The notes under the pieces are model-generated. The model was not told the origin of the DNA. It saw nothing but the letters and a program-made list of their open reading frames with translations, and did not search any database. Shown here piece after piece: positions 12,001-30,164 of a DNA stretch of 64,000 bases. Positions within the stretch are counted from its first letter, which is position 1, and each line of letters starts with the position of its first letter. Position numbers and translations under genes: made by a program. The DNA is from Epinephelus fuscoguttatus. Taxonomy: Eukaryota > Chordata > Actinopteri > Perciformes > Serranidae. Location of the stretch: positions 26,352,949 to 26,416,948 of the forward strand of contig NC_064773.1 in assembly GCF_011397635.1 (NCBI RefSeq), written 5' to 3'.

Positions 12001-13580
12001 AATTGTTTCTACTGAAAAAGGAAAACTGAAGGAAACAGAAGAGAAGAATAAAAACTTTTAAGCTCTCTCAAAGAGGAAGTTTGTTAACAGCATAATCTTG
12101 TGACAAGAATTTAAAAAAAAAAATTGTATAAATAATGACACGGCAATGACAAATTATGTCTGACAAATTCATCTCCTCGTTTTGATTATTAAAATGTCTA
12201 GAGAATTTACTGCAAAGTGCTCAGAGAGCAGAAATGTCTGACTAAAAAAAAAAAAAGCCCATGAATGGAGCATATTCAGCCAAATACTTTCAGTGCTTTT
12301 AATTTAAAAAGCTGCATAGGGAATAAAGAAAAATCTGTGACCTCTTGCTGCCAGCCGGGGTCATCCACATGCACAGTGACCAAGTGCAGCTTTAAAATGC
12401 ACTCAGTCAGATCAAAGCAACAACAGCTACCGTCGTCCACGCCCAACAACATGAAAACAAACGCTCAACCACAGAGAGATTTCTAAGGATGGCAGGTTGT
12501 CTTACACAACGGAACAACAGGACTATAACCTCCCTCCCTCTATTATCACCTCTCCTCCCCCTCTTCTATCTGTTTTATGACTCTCCATCCTTCATCCTCT
12601 TTCTCATGCCCCACCACTCCCCTGAACACGGTCTCCAAATCCATCTCCATTCACCTCGAGGCCCTTGGGAACAGGTGTTCTCTCCCTGAGGTGCCCTGTT
12701 TTGTGTGCGAGTGTGTGATGCTCAGACCTTCCAACAGTAGCCTGGGCTTTTTCCTGTCTTTGTGCCAAGACAGGTGGGACGTCCCAGTCCAAGACAAAGA
12801 CGCAACGTTCCCCATAAATTCATTATGTCAGACGTTTGCCGGCCAAAGAACATCTTTGTGCCTACAGTACTTAAGGTGCTGTGACGCACAAAGCTTGATT
12901 AAATCTGGTCCTTCCAACTGCTGGACGTCATGAACACAGAAAAAAATAAATAATCATTCTGAACATGGTTTCTATCTTTATTCGTTGCACACAGTATCTA
13001 TTATGCCTACAGCACATTTCTTTCTATACTTATGTCAATATGATACTGGAGTTTCCATAGAGATAGTACAACACAGCTTTGAGAGGTATGAGCATGCTTT
13101 TCTACAAAACCCTGTATTTGACAAAAGAGATCCATACTCTCAGATGTTACTTCAAAACAAAGGCCGCTGTGCAAGACCTTTACCTGAACAAAATAGTCAA
13201 AAATTGGTTAAACAACAAGGTTTATCTGAATCAGAAACTGGTTACAAAGGTAATAAGAATACAAATCTGCCCTGACATTCCATGCTAACTTTCAGTATTG
13301 ACAAAACAATTTCCTTACTCAGTGGCAGGCCAGCCATTAGGACATATGGGCAGAGACAACATTTCCCAAAGTGGGCCCCTCATCCACACTCATCGCCCTT
13401 GTTTTGTTTTGTTAAGTCTTATTAGCGCCACATTTCTTAATGTATTCATTCAGTCTTGAGGGCTACTTTAATCGTATATTGGTTAAATTGTGTGTTAAAC
13501 TGAAATAGTGTAAAGAGTATATGGCTTTCAACTCACAAGTTTCCAGTTATACCCAATTTGTGCAATTCCAAGACTATTCA
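9011..13580. other. Gene-free spacer with microsatellites
   Basis: No exon with recognisable protein content was found on either strand. CA-rich arrays occur at about 9819-9851 and 11937-11968. The longest open frames here (for example 9232-9738 on -) are low in complexity and lack splice context. A CT-rich stretch lies at about 12525-12660. Confidence 0.45.
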
Positions 13581-13599
13581 AGGACCCCAGTATACAGAA

Positions 13600-13908
13600 A
13601 TATTAAAAACACAATTTTGAAAAAAGGCACTGAAATCGGCATAATATTATGTCATGACTTAAGTATCATGATATTGTATTGTGGAGCCTCTGATGATTAC
13701 CACCCATATCAAGTGGCAAAAGCCAAACAATACAACAGCTACAACAGTCTGCAAGTTCACAAAATTACATTTCTCTGCTGTAATCCAGTCTTTAAAATTG
13801 TGACAAGACAACATTTACAATCTTATGCTATCCAAAATCAAAGACGATAACTAGTCTCATATCACAATATCAATATAATATTGATATATTGCTCAACCCT
13901 GAAACCAT
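13600..13908 (-). repeat. hAT-type MITE fragment, AATATCAATAT family
   Basis: Read on the minus strand, the block opens GGGTTGAGCAATATATCAAT and continues with GATATTGTGATATGAGAC, a frequent fish MITE terminus. The opposite end is not clear. A copy of a probably related family lies at 54130-54371. Confidence 0.5.
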
Positions 13909-14878
13909 GCTCATGTCTGTACAATGAATATAAAACTATATCCAGCAGCCAATTTATTTCATTTGGCACAAGGATATGAAACACTGACAAACAGCTAGCC
14001 TGACTCAGCCCAAAGGTAACAGTATCTGTCTTCAAACACCTATAAGACAACATATTGTCGTTTCACAGGTCTTATGTACCAGACTATTTAATGGCTGGGC
14101 TCAGCGTCTTCCTGGAGTCTCAGCTGGTTGCCTGGCAAAGCCATAATGGCGACAAGACTCTGGGAAGTTACTGCCAAAACAGTCTGGCACATAACCACTC
14201 ATGGCCATTTCTCTCTGTTTCCAGTTTTTGTGTTCATCTAAGTTAACCAGCTGCTAGTGGTAGCTTCATACTGTAGCTTCATATTTACTGAAAAAAGTCA
14301 ATAAGTCCATTTTCCAAAATGTCTCTTGAAATTCTTTGGGGTGTTTGCCAGGAGCAAAAGTCTATTGAATTCATATCAATCTATGATGTCAAATTTCAGT
14401 ACCTTACTGCATGTGAAATCATTGTGGACCCTGCTGATTGTGTTTTCCCAAAACACAGTGAAATGATGTGTGTGAAATCTGTTTTGCTATTTTGAAAATC
14501 ACCCTGCACATCTTCACTACACACCATTTTGAACACCAAGGACCAGTCAACTCCTCTTTCTCCTTCCCTGCAGCTGACAATCAAAAACACAATGGAGCCC
14601 ATTTTCTATTTCTTGCCTCACTGCAGCTCTGCAACATTCATGAGGGACGGCTGTTTACTGTTTACTGGTTATATCTAGTTTTTATCTTTGATTCCATGTG
14701 CTCACAGGAGTGCTGTGCTTCCCAGGGATCTCCCGTCAATCAAACAGCGTATTCTTATCTCTTCGTCCGTGAATTTTCTGTTGATTAAGTCAGTTTTTGT
14801 TGTTGCTTACTCTGTTCAGCAACGGCTGCTATCGCTGCACATGTCGGAGTGTCGCGTTAATCTGATTAGACCAGATTA

Positions 14879-14917
<39 letters not shown>

Positions 14918-15760
14918 GTACCAAGTGACACTGACCTCGAATTGATCTGACCTTTCAGATAATGACGAACAACATGCTTACTGGTGCTAATACAGTGAAG
15001 AGCTTGAGAAACATAAAACCTCAGAGGAATATTGGGAACCTCCAACCATTAAACAACACTTTCAACAAAATAGATTTGAAATGGTTAATTTAAGAAGCAG
15101 CAAGACCTGACTGTTCTCTGGTCTTAGTGAGCAACCCAAATTTGGTGACTGTTTCCTGTGAACTTTCGATGCTCTCTGTTGGCACTGATTGCAGATAGCG
15201 CCTGTCTGTGAGGCAATGATTAACCCGCCGGGAAGAAAGAAGGATAATTAGAGATTCCTACTTGAGATTAAAAAGGAAACACTTTTATACTGAGACTGGA
15301 AATTAAAGTAAGAGCAGGCAGTTCAGTAACACAGGGCAGTCAGAGCAAGGTTACACAGTTTGAAGTGAAATCCCAGAGCTCACTGGTTCAAATCCAATAA
15401 GGGCCAAAAACCTGACCGTGAAATCAACCGAATTTAACTGCACATTGAATAATTTCATTGTTCTGATTATGTGAGACAGGTTGCAGAAATAGTTTTAGAG
15501 CAGCAGATGGTGAGAGTTGTGTAGGACGGGATGTACTGAACAGCAGAACGTCAACTACAGCTGACTGTACTTGGCAACAACACTGTGCCACTTAGTTGTG
15601 TGTTTGTGTGCACACAATATCGAACTATTTTATAACTGTATATATTATGCAGACCACCAATACAGGCCTGCCTAAATCTCAATCACTGTCAGACTATAAT
15701 AATAAGATGTTTACCTTAAATCCTTCAGTCCTATCTTAAAGTGGAAGGAAAGGAAATATC
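13909..15760. other. Gene-free spacer
   Basis: No gene is seen. It contains a (TG)n array at 14882-14912. The remaining sequence shows no recognisable element. Confidence 0.45.
14882..14912. repeat. (TG)n microsatellite
   Basis: About 15 TG units without interruption. Confidence 0.95.
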
Positions 15761-15764
15761 TTAA

Positions 15765-16576
15765 CCCTTTGAACTCTCAAGTAGAAATGCTCCGCCAGTG
15801 CCTATGTTGGTATTTTTGCCCATTGTGATGTCATTCCTTGGAGTATCTTCAAATGCTTCATATCCCTAAAATCAGTACAACCAAAACTATAAGGTTATGT
15901 ATGTCAATAAACCATAATAATTGATAAGTCTTCAAACTGTGTCATTTAAAAAAAAAAAAAATACAAAAATCTGACTTTTTCCCCTCAAATTTCACAAAAT
16001 AAAAACGCAAAACATATTGATCCAAAAAACTTTTTGATGTAGAAATACAGACAAAATATTTCTTAACACTCTACAAATTATTTGAACTATGTATATTATT
16101 TAGTTTTAGTCTATTATAAACTATTATCTATTATGATTTTCATTTGAAATCGATATATACAGGATTATGCAAACGATGATCTCTCACGGCCATTAAAGGG
16201 AAATTTCTGGGGAAATTCCACCATATTTGCAAGGCACGTGGGGTAAGGTAACGTAAGGTCACAGCATGAGAAGGGGAAGATTAGTACCATAGCTTTCTGC
16301 TGCAAAAAGAATGAATGCTTGAGTTATTATATTACAGGAATAAGTAAACAACAATCTCCCATGGCCGTTACAGGGAAATATCGGCATATTCACAGCAAAA
16401 TACCACGTTTGCACGTCATGTAAGTTAAGGTAACGTAAGGTCATGACATGATGGCGAGGAAGCTGCAAAAATGTGAATGCTCTTGCTATTGTGGTTCTTA
16501 TTTTGGATCTATTTACACAGAATCATTCAAACAACAATATCCCACAGCTGTCCGCGAGATGTTCATTTTCAAAGGG
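15765..16576. mobile_element. piggyBac-like element with degraded right target site
   Basis: The left edge reads TTAA (15761-15764) then CCCTTTGAA. The right edge reads TTCAAAGGG followed by TTGA (16577-16580), a one-base variant of TTAA. CCCTTTG termini next to TTAA fit piggyBac-type elements. The inverted repeat is short (about 9-10 bp). No transposase frame survives. The right half consists of three imperfect direct repeats. Confidence 0.5.
16150..16560. repeat. Three imperfect direct repeats, about 175-180 bp period
   Basis: The segments CTCACGGCCATTAAAGGGAA (~16183), CTCCCATGGCCGTTACAGGG (~16355) and TCCCACAGCTGTCCGCGAGA (~16538) align with one another and share flanking text such as AAGGTAACGTAAGGTCA. 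The copies have diverged. They lie inside the piggyBac-like element. Confidence 0.65.
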
Positions 16577-17517
16577 TTGACATCGTGAGGCCATTTTGGT
16601 CTGTGCTGCATTTCTTCAAGCAGCCTGTTAAGGCTTTAAGTGAGGGTTAATTTGGGTTCATTAGCTGAGGTGAAGTGTTGAATAATCAGACTGCACACAC
16701 ACTGTAAACAACACAGGATTGAAAACCTAGTTTTGCAATAACAACTGATTAGCATAACAAAGTGTTCTTAAATAACATTAGCATGTCATTTTCTCCTGGC
16801 GTTATTTAGCTTATTAGATCTCTCACTCATCCAGTTCAGAGACAGTGAAGAGAAAACAGAGTGGAACATCATCCGAGTCACTCACTGTGTTCAGATCCTC
16901 ACTCTTGTGTGTTTGTGTGTGTGTGTGTGTGTGTGAGATGATGAATATTTCAGCATCTTCGCTGTCAAACGACACCACTTGGGTTTACAGTGAGTGCCCA
17001 CCGCACGAGGGAAAGTGACTTCATGAATGAACTGAAGGTCTGTTTATTCTAAAGTGTGACCTCTGCATATGTGTGTGTGCGTGTGTCTGTGTGTGTAATC
17101 CCTGTCTGCTGCTGCTCTAACAATGCCACTGGTTAATCTCCAGATTATGAGCCAATCTCAGCCACCCAACTAAACCCTCCACACACACAAACGCATAGCA
17201 AAGCATGATGGGATAGTTTATCCTGGGGGCAATTGGACAGGATGTGATGCCAAAACCAACAAGAGACAAAAACTGAGTGTTACAGCAGAGTGTGTGTGTC
17301 AGTGTGCAGTGTGTGTGACTGAGAGGGAACAAAGACAAGGCTAACACACTCCTCCATTCTTTTTTCCACTAAAACACAAACACACACACACACTAACAGA
17401 CACACAGTGATGTCCTACAAGACCAAACATCCCTTCTGACACCCAAACACATTCATACAAGATGACACCACACACACACACACACACACTACAAGATGGC
17501 TTTGTTTCACTGTAAAA

Positions 17518-17578
<61 letters not shown>

Positions 17579-17642
17579 AGTAGGCTAAAAGAGGTGTTTG
17601 ATGCAGCATGACCTATATTTTCACTTTTTTGAGCTAGAAAAA

Positions 17643-17685
<43 letters not shown>

Positions 17686-18700
17686 ACAGGAGAGAGAGGA
17701 AAGAGAGACAGAGAGAATAAATTCACAGCAGTTCACATTCCTTGCATGGCTCACATAGCTTTCCTCATCAGTGTGTGTGTATGTGTGTGTGCGTGTGTGT
17801 TCATATGGCTACGAATGTGTGTAATTGTGTGTTCCTGCTGCACCCAGCCCACACTAACTGTATTCATTCTGGAGCCCTAGAATTAGTCAGACCCCGAAAA
17901 AAACCAATAATTACTACTTCACCTACATGATGCCCACCCTGTGGCAGTGCAGTGGCAGGAAGACTTTTCCCATCAGCCCCAGGGGTTGTTAGCATGTCCT
18001 CCTCTCAGATTAAGTTACATTCTACTGCTTTTTATATTTTCTGCACTTCCTCACGGTGAAACGATAAATGACACACAGACAGGGTGCTGCACAGTTCACA
18101 TCAACAAAGAAAAAAGGGGAGAAAGATCTTATTGGACTATACGTACTAACACACATCAGAACATATGATCACAAACACACACACAGCCTGGGAGATATGT
18201 TTTTACACACACCTACACAGGCAACACATTCATACAGTGCTGCATTCAGGACAATGCATTCCAATACACTCATGCAAACATGTTAACCCAGACACAGACA
18301 GAAACATACAAGACGATATAAAACACACTGAAAGAGCAGGCACACACACAAACACACACACACACACACATATATATATACACACCTCTCAGATCAATAA
18401 AACATTGCACAAGTTGGAGTTATATAAACGGCAGAGGCAGAGAGAGAGAGGGAGGGAGAAAGAGAGGTAGCAAGCTGCTGGCCTGGTTGTCAATAGCAAC
18501 AGTGTTTTGGAGGCTGATCATCAGTAAGTGCAGTCAGCTCTGTTGCAAAGCATGGTGGGATACCACAGATGATAACTCTTTGTCAGCCTTGGTACAACTA
18601 GCCTGCATTTTATGACAAAGTTCAGTACTTACTAAACTTAATAATACAGGTAGCTTTAGCTAAAACTTGCTAACAATATATTTCAGCAATACAGTGATCA
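16577..18700. other. Gene-free spacer dominated by dinucleotide repeats
   Basis: No exon is recognised. TG or CA arrays occur at about 16910-16935, 17469-17489, 17519-17577, 17645-17683 and 18340-18370. The Cys-Val or Thr-His open frames here are translations of these arrays. Confidence 0.6.
17519..17577. repeat. (CA)n microsatellite
   Basis: About 29 uninterrupted CA units, the longest array in the window. A (GT)n array follows at 17645-17683 in the complementary sense, so the pair could form a hairpin. Confidence 0.95.
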
Positions 18701-18709
18701 TCACTTTAA

Positions 18710-19200
18710 AGGGATAGTTCAGGGTTTTTTTTTAAGTGAGGCTGTATAAGATACTTATCGTCAGTGTATTACATACAGTAGATGGCGGTCAGCATGCTCT
18801 CTGTTTGCAGAAAAAGACGGGACTAGCACCCCAGAAGCTCAGCTGTTGCTGTGGCAAAGGGTTAACAGCAAAACATTCTCTTGCCCAGTTGGGCATTTTT
18901 GCGCAGGAATACGGTTGAGAAATCGAGCACCAAAAAAAGGGCTGTCTGGCAGCAAGGTAACACGTTTAAAATATTGTAAATATAGCATCCACTTGGACTG
19001 GTATTGATTTTTTTTAGTGGCTAAAATATGTTTTGCTGTTAGCCTTAATTCAAAGCAATGCATAGCTGAGCTTCTGGGGTGCTACTCCTATCTGTTCCTC
19101 CAAACAGGGAGGGTACCAACTGCCATCTACTTTATGTAATACACTGGTTATGGATGATGTCTCTCATAGAGTCCCACTTCAAGAAACTCAAACTATCCCT
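18710..19200. mobile_element. TTAA-flanked palindromic MITE (Kolobok-like)
   Basis: TTAA at 18706-18709 and 19201-19204 flanks a 491 bp element whose ends are AGGGATAGTTC and its near-inverse, AACTATCCCT. The first ten bases match the THAP-bearing element at 2475. Inner arms are also inverted: CCCCAGAAGCTCAGCTG near 18830 pairs with its inverse near 19065. It has no coding capacity. It is probably mobilised by a related transposase. Confidence 0.75.
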
Positions 19201-19405
19201 TTAAAGTTGCTCTGGTTCATCCACATGCCCTCATGATTGTGACTGGCACTCCAGCTTTAGACAAAGCGCTAGGGTATGGGACATCAGAACATTTCAACTG
19301 ACAGCAAGCTGCTTGCGTCACACTACTGTAATGTCATCAAGCGCATTTCACTGATTCCTCTAACGAGTGTGATTCCTGTTTCTGTCTCCTCAGCTTTTGC
19401 ACAAG

Positions 19406-19600
19406 TTAAAGGGACACTCCAATGATTTAGCGCCGGACTTCCATATAGTTGGAGGGACTCAAAAATCAAATCAGCAAAAGTCGAGGCTTTCTGCTGTAAA
19501 TCAGCAGCCCAAGTCAAGATAACCCCTAATGACATCATCAGGGTTACTTTATCAGACTTCTTCCAAAACATCTTTCTAAGACGCGATCACTCTTCCTGAC
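19406..19600. mobile_element. Possible single end of another TTAA element
   Basis: TTAAAGGGACACTCCAATG has the same TTAA+AGGG start as the other elements, but no matching right end was found. The right limit given is arbitrary. Confidence 0.3.
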
Positions 19601-19820
19601 ACAGGCACACTTACAGGGCCCAAAACTCTCACTCTGACTTCTGCTCACGCTCTTTCACTCCAACAGGAAGTTTCAAACCAATCACTGACACATCACATGG
19701 GCATGGCCATTTAATTTCTCAAACTGAAACCAATCACACATCTCAAAACTTAACTCTGCTAGGAGACAGATCACTTCACTGTGCCTATTCTCATCCCTCA
19801 GTCCCAGGAGGAAAAGTGAG

Positions 19821-19824
<4 letters not shown>

Positions 19825-19859
<35 letters not shown>
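19825..19859. repeat. (TG)n microsatellite
   Basis: About 17 TG units. Confidence 0.9.
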
Positions 19860-19861
<2 letters not shown>

Positions 19862-21150
19862 ATGTGTATATTCACAGCACACACTCTCAGCTCTCGTGTT
19901 CCTGCTGTATGCGACATAATGCAGAGACAGATCAATACAAGCGCTGCTATACGGCTTACAGACATGGGGAGGGGGCTGTCAGGGTAATTACTTTGTCCTC
20001 TGGGGGTGTATCACTCTCACAGCCAACAGCCTAGATCTGAATGTGGGTCAATACACACACTCATACACTCAAATGAGTGGCCAGTTGTTCCAGATGAAGG
20101 GCAGTGGAAGTAAATTCAGGTCAAACAGGAAGCGGAAGAGAGTCTAAATGTATTACAGATGCTTCACTGCAAAAATGAATGATAGGTGGTCAATAATACC
20201 AATTATCATCTGCTGTTGAATAATAAAGTGATTATATGATGCTATTATGATATCATGATTGACAACTGTCCTGTGCAGATGAAATATGAAGCATTTTTAG
20301 AAGTTTTTCCAGGGTCCCAGCAGGTGGCATCAGGACGGTGATTTAGGCATGTCTAGATCATTCACAGGCAGGATGTGCACAGTTATCTTCCACATCAACT
20401 CATGTATCGAAAAAGCGTTTCAAAAAACTGGTAAAAGTCAATATTCATTTAGCAATCACAGTCATTTTCAGATTATTTTAAATTCCTGAACACAAATCAT
20501 TTCAACTGAGCGTATTCAAACAAGCTATATAGGATGCTTTAAAGTCAGCAGTCGCAAATATCCACAGCTGATTCTTCCATTTTTTTTCATATAAACTAAA
20601 TGTGAACAAGCAGAACTAAAGGTGTGTCCAGCAGCACAAAAGCAGATGTTCATAGATTTTAAGTATATCAGGAAAAGTTGTCAAAATTCAACTTTTGTTT
20701 TATACAAACAGATGCTAGAGATGATCAAATATCCATATTTCCACTGTAAAAATAATAACTTTGGCGCTTTTAATGTGAAAGGACATATATGAGTAAGTAT
20801 AGTCTGGTGTGTGCATCATAAATCTGTGATTTTAGGCATGCATTCATGTCTTATGTCATGTTTGATATTGTTAGAGAAGTGTTAATAATGTTAATATAAT
20901 GTCCTAAATTGTGTCTGCTGTGTTACATATTGATTTTACAGAAGGTTGTTGGTATTTTGTGAGATTTGGCAGACATTCCTGCATTATTCGTGCTAAATGC
21001 TGGCACAGAAATAACACCACGAAAGCAGGGAAGACCTTCTCGCTTTTAATTTCTAGAAGCAGAACTATAATTTAAACTGGCACTGAATTTATATTCCAGC
21101 AGTTTGTCTATGATCTTTCTACACCATCCCTCAAAAAACAATTACAATAG
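19860..21150. other. Gene-free spacer
   Basis: Nothing recognisable as gene, RNA or element. Confidence 0.45.
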
Positions 21151-21159
21151 GGTTCCTGT

Positions 21160-21840
21160 CGCTGGGGGGTAACCTGGCTGCCAGTACGTTTGGTAAACAA
21201 ACCAACATATTTGCACCCGATACAACGCAGAAAGAGAGTCTGCGTTTAAAATACTACGAGGCGCGAATGTAACAGTCCAACCTGTAACGTTAACGGGTAA
21301 AACCAAAGGTAACTGTAAAATATGATTTACAGCTCCAGCCTGGCTGAATTATTCTTCAGCTGCCGTTTCCTCTGTGTTGACATTTCCACACACCACTGTT
21401 CAGTCTTCGTCCTGAGCGGCCGGACGAAATGTAACGTCACGGACTCCATTATCGGACAGACAGTGTGTTATCCACAATTGACATTTGAGCCAATTTACCT
21501 GAAAATGGTGAATTCCGTCGTTTCGAACCGACTCTCCGGAACAGCCAGGCCCGGATGCCCTCCTCCGCTTTATCCGCCCACTGAAGTAGCCTAAAACACA
21601 GCTCTGTCTGTGCTCGGTTTCCTTTCCACACACTCCGATAAAAAAAAAAAAAAGAAATATCCTCCGAAACACACAGAGAGAAATGAGGGGTGTGAGGACG
21701 GACAGCTTCAGACCGAACCCCCAAAATGTCGTTTGTATGGCGGTGAAAGCAGTTTAAAGAGGCTGGAGGAGGATCTGCTCTCGACAGAGGAGACGGGAGG
21801 GGTGCGAGGGAGCTGCCATTAAGCACCACGCAGTAGAATA
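21160..21840 (-). promoter_or_regulatory. CpG-rich block with a minus-strand splice donor; candidate promoter and first exon
   Basis: CpG dinucleotides are clearly denser here than in the AT-rich flanks (GGCGCGAATG, CGGCCGGACG, ACGTCACGG, TCCGGAACAG). On the minus strand the text CCATTTTCAG|GTAAATTGG at about 21499 is a strong donor, so an exon ending there is plausible. Its start would lie near 21800. A 126-codon minus-strand frame (21449-21829) crosses it but resembles no protein I know, so the exon may be non-coding. If real, the gene extends leftwards; no downstream exon was identified. Confidence 0.35.
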
Positions 21841-21849
21841 CAAGGGGAC

Positions 21850-23690
21850 TTCCTGTCCCGTTTCAAAATAAAAGCATAATTAGCGAACAATGACGTTTTC
21901 TATCACAGCTTTCAAAATAAAAGCACCAATGACGATTTTCACAGTTCCAGTCAAAAGATTCAAAATTAAAGTTACATAAATAACTAAATTCATTCTATAA
22001 TGTCTAAATAGTCTTTACAGACCGTTATATATATATGCAAGCATATATTCTCAAGGATGCATTTTGGCATATGTAATCCTATGACACATACAGACACATC
22101 TTATTTAATAGGCTAGTTATTTCAACTTGGTTGTATATGGAAGCAAATAAGAGATATACTTTTTTAATTTCAACAGTCACTGAATACTTATTAGAATTTA
22201 AACATTACTTATATAAATATGTTTACTTTGAATATCATGTATCTGAATTTGTTCTGAATAAAAATATTTTTCATGTGTACTTTCAAAAGTTGAATTTAAA
22301 ACAATATATATATATATATATATTGGTCATCATTCACAAATTCAGATCCATAAATTCAGAGTTCAGGATTAAATCTAAAAAAGATAAGATTCAGATTATT
22401 CAAATTCAATAAGCCAACTTTATATCTCAAAAAAAGGAAAGGAAAGGAAAAAAGAAACGAAATAAAGTATATTTTTCTTTTGGATCTGAATGTGTACCAT
22501 TGAAATATATATGTTTAAATTCAGCTTTTGAAATTTCAAATGAATAAATAAAAAATTTGAAAAGGTATGAAGAGGTATGAGGTATGCTATGAATCCAGTG
22601 GTGTTTAAATTTCAATATTGAGTATTCAGTGGTTGTTCAAAAAAAAAAAAAAAATACAATAAAATAAAATAAAAACTTGGCTTAAATTTGCTTCCATACT
22701 TCCGCTCTGACGCTAGCACAGTGTAGTTAGCTTGACGAAGCAGTGGGAAGCCGCAGGAAATGCAGAGAAACGAAACAATGGTATCTTTATTTGAATAGAT
22801 TTACTTTCTGTTGTTTCTTGTAACTCATTCTTCTACAACACTGCAACACTGTGGTCTTTCAGAGGTCTAACAATGCAATATTGTAGAAATGTTTCAAAAT
22901 GCAGTTTCTCCCTTGGCAGGCAGTCTTCAATGAAATACTGAACATACAGGTAGTATAAGTTTACACATCTATGTAATTAAGACAATAAAACAATAAAAAC
23001 TTGATCATTTGTGGTACAGAACACAAAAAGTTAAAATAGTCTGTCATTTTACGTCTTACATTTTAATCGTACCAAAATATATCACCTTTAAATTATTCAT
23101 TTGATGGGTGTCACTAAAAAGTTCGAGATATTTAATTTCTCCTTCCCTAACTTATATCAAATCGATAAATATTAATATCAATGGCTGTGACAAGCAGAAA
23201 CAGATAAGTGGGGCATTGGGCATAAGTTGGACAAACAAGAAACATACCATAACTAACTGAAGTTTAATTTTTGGTTGTGTGGCTCCACCTGCTGGATAAT
23301 ACCGACTACAGTGAATTTATTTTTTTCAGGTGAACATTGGTTATAGAGATTACAACAAATAATAAGTCAATAATACCACTGGAATAATTTGAATAAAAAT
23401 ACTGTTGCAATCTCAAAGTATTGACGGTGTTAATTGTTTAAAGAGTCATTTCATCTTAAAAAAAAAAAATAGATAATTAAAAAAACAAAAAAGACATTTC
23501 AGGCATTTCTGATTTCTTGTCATGCAGATTTTTTATTGAAGGAGCTTTTGAAATATCTATTTATTAATATTCTGATATAAACCCCTTACATTGGAGGTCA
23601 ATGGAATTTATGTTGTGCTGTCCAAAACACTCAACAACAAATGAAAAATGAATAAATAAATAAAAATAAACAGCCACATCCTGTACTCAG
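21850..23690. other. AT-rich gene-free spacer
   Basis: A diverged direct duplication of TTCAAAATAAAAGCA begins near 21863 and 21911. A TA array lies at about 22303-22324 and a poly-A run at about 22639-22653. No exon is recognised. Confidence 0.45.
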
Positions 23691-23699
23691 TGATAATGC

Positions 23700-23885
23700 C
23701 GACATGTCAGTGATGATGGGACTGTTTACTCTGGTTGCACTGACCCCTATACACAGCACCCTGCACTGTACTGACTGTACACGAGTGTTGTCATCACTGC
23801 CCTTTGCTCGAGTCAGACCCACTTTATTCTGGCTGTCCTTGTTTCACGTCACGGTGTTCACTCTGGGACTCAACCTGACTGGAAA
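23700..23885 (+). promoter_or_regulatory. Proximal promoter and 5' UTR region of phyh
   Basis: This is the sequence directly upstream of the phyh start codon. CpGs become common from about 23780 and remain so through exon 1. No TATA box is obvious. The transcription start is not determined. Confidence 0.4.
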
Positions 23886-29359
<5,474 letters not shown>

Positions 29360-29986
29360 GACGTGCCACAGAAAACCTGCCACATCGTTGCAGGGTGACG
29401 AACCACAGGGCCAAAATGAGAGCAGATTTATTTGGCGATTACATAAGAAGCAATAGGGCCTATTCTTGTCATACAATCACTAATTTCCTTTCGTGATAGA
29501 GGAATGTAATTTTGTAGATCACTTTATTTGATTGATGCTTCAGAGTTTGTACCGACTGTTTACATTTAGGAAATGTAATTTAGAGCATGTTGTTCTAACA
29601 GAAAATATAAAGACAGGAACTACTGTTTAAATAGAAGTTGTCAGCTACCTCGTAACAGCCAGTGTGTGCATCATTGACTGTCTATTAAATTGTTTCATTT
29701 ACCAAAACTATAACAGAAAGGGATGTTAACGTGATTCACGGCATGTTGATGAAGAAAAGTAAGTGTTGTGAGTGATAGAGGTAGAGCGAGGTTGAGACAA
29801 AGTAAATTGAGAGAGAATAATGAAATCAGTGTTGATTGAAGCACTTACTAAATATCACTAACGGAAGCATTGACCTTATACTGCCTTATAATTATATCAA
29901 TGTATTAATGTTTGATGACGAGTGAATGGATGTTTTTGTTTCCTAGAATCTTCCTGTGACTGGTGTAATGTTTTAAAAACATTAAT

Positions 29987-29992
29987 AATAAA
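29987..29992 (+). other. phyh polyadenylation signal
   Basis: AATAAA lies 628 bases after the phyh stop codon, the best candidate for the transcript end. The 3' UTR would be about 29360-30010. Confidence 0.55.
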
Positions 29993-30164
29993 ATGGCTGC
30001 TATATTAATGAGACCTTGTTTAGTTTTCTTCAACACACAAAGACACACACCTGCCTCCTTGACCTGTAATGTACTTTACTCAGTTATATACTTTTATAAA
30101 TGATTAGGGATCCTCTGGTATTGGCCAATTATATCGGCCCATCGTCAAATAAGATGACAATCAT

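Noticed and set aside
17415-17880. Cys-Val and Thr-His rich open frames
   Set aside because: These are translations of (GT)n and (CA)n microsatellites.
21449-21829. 126-codon minus-strand frame as a coding exon
   Set aside because: Open frames in all directions are common in this GC-richer block, and the sequence resembles no known protein. It is kept only as part of a possible non-coding first exon.
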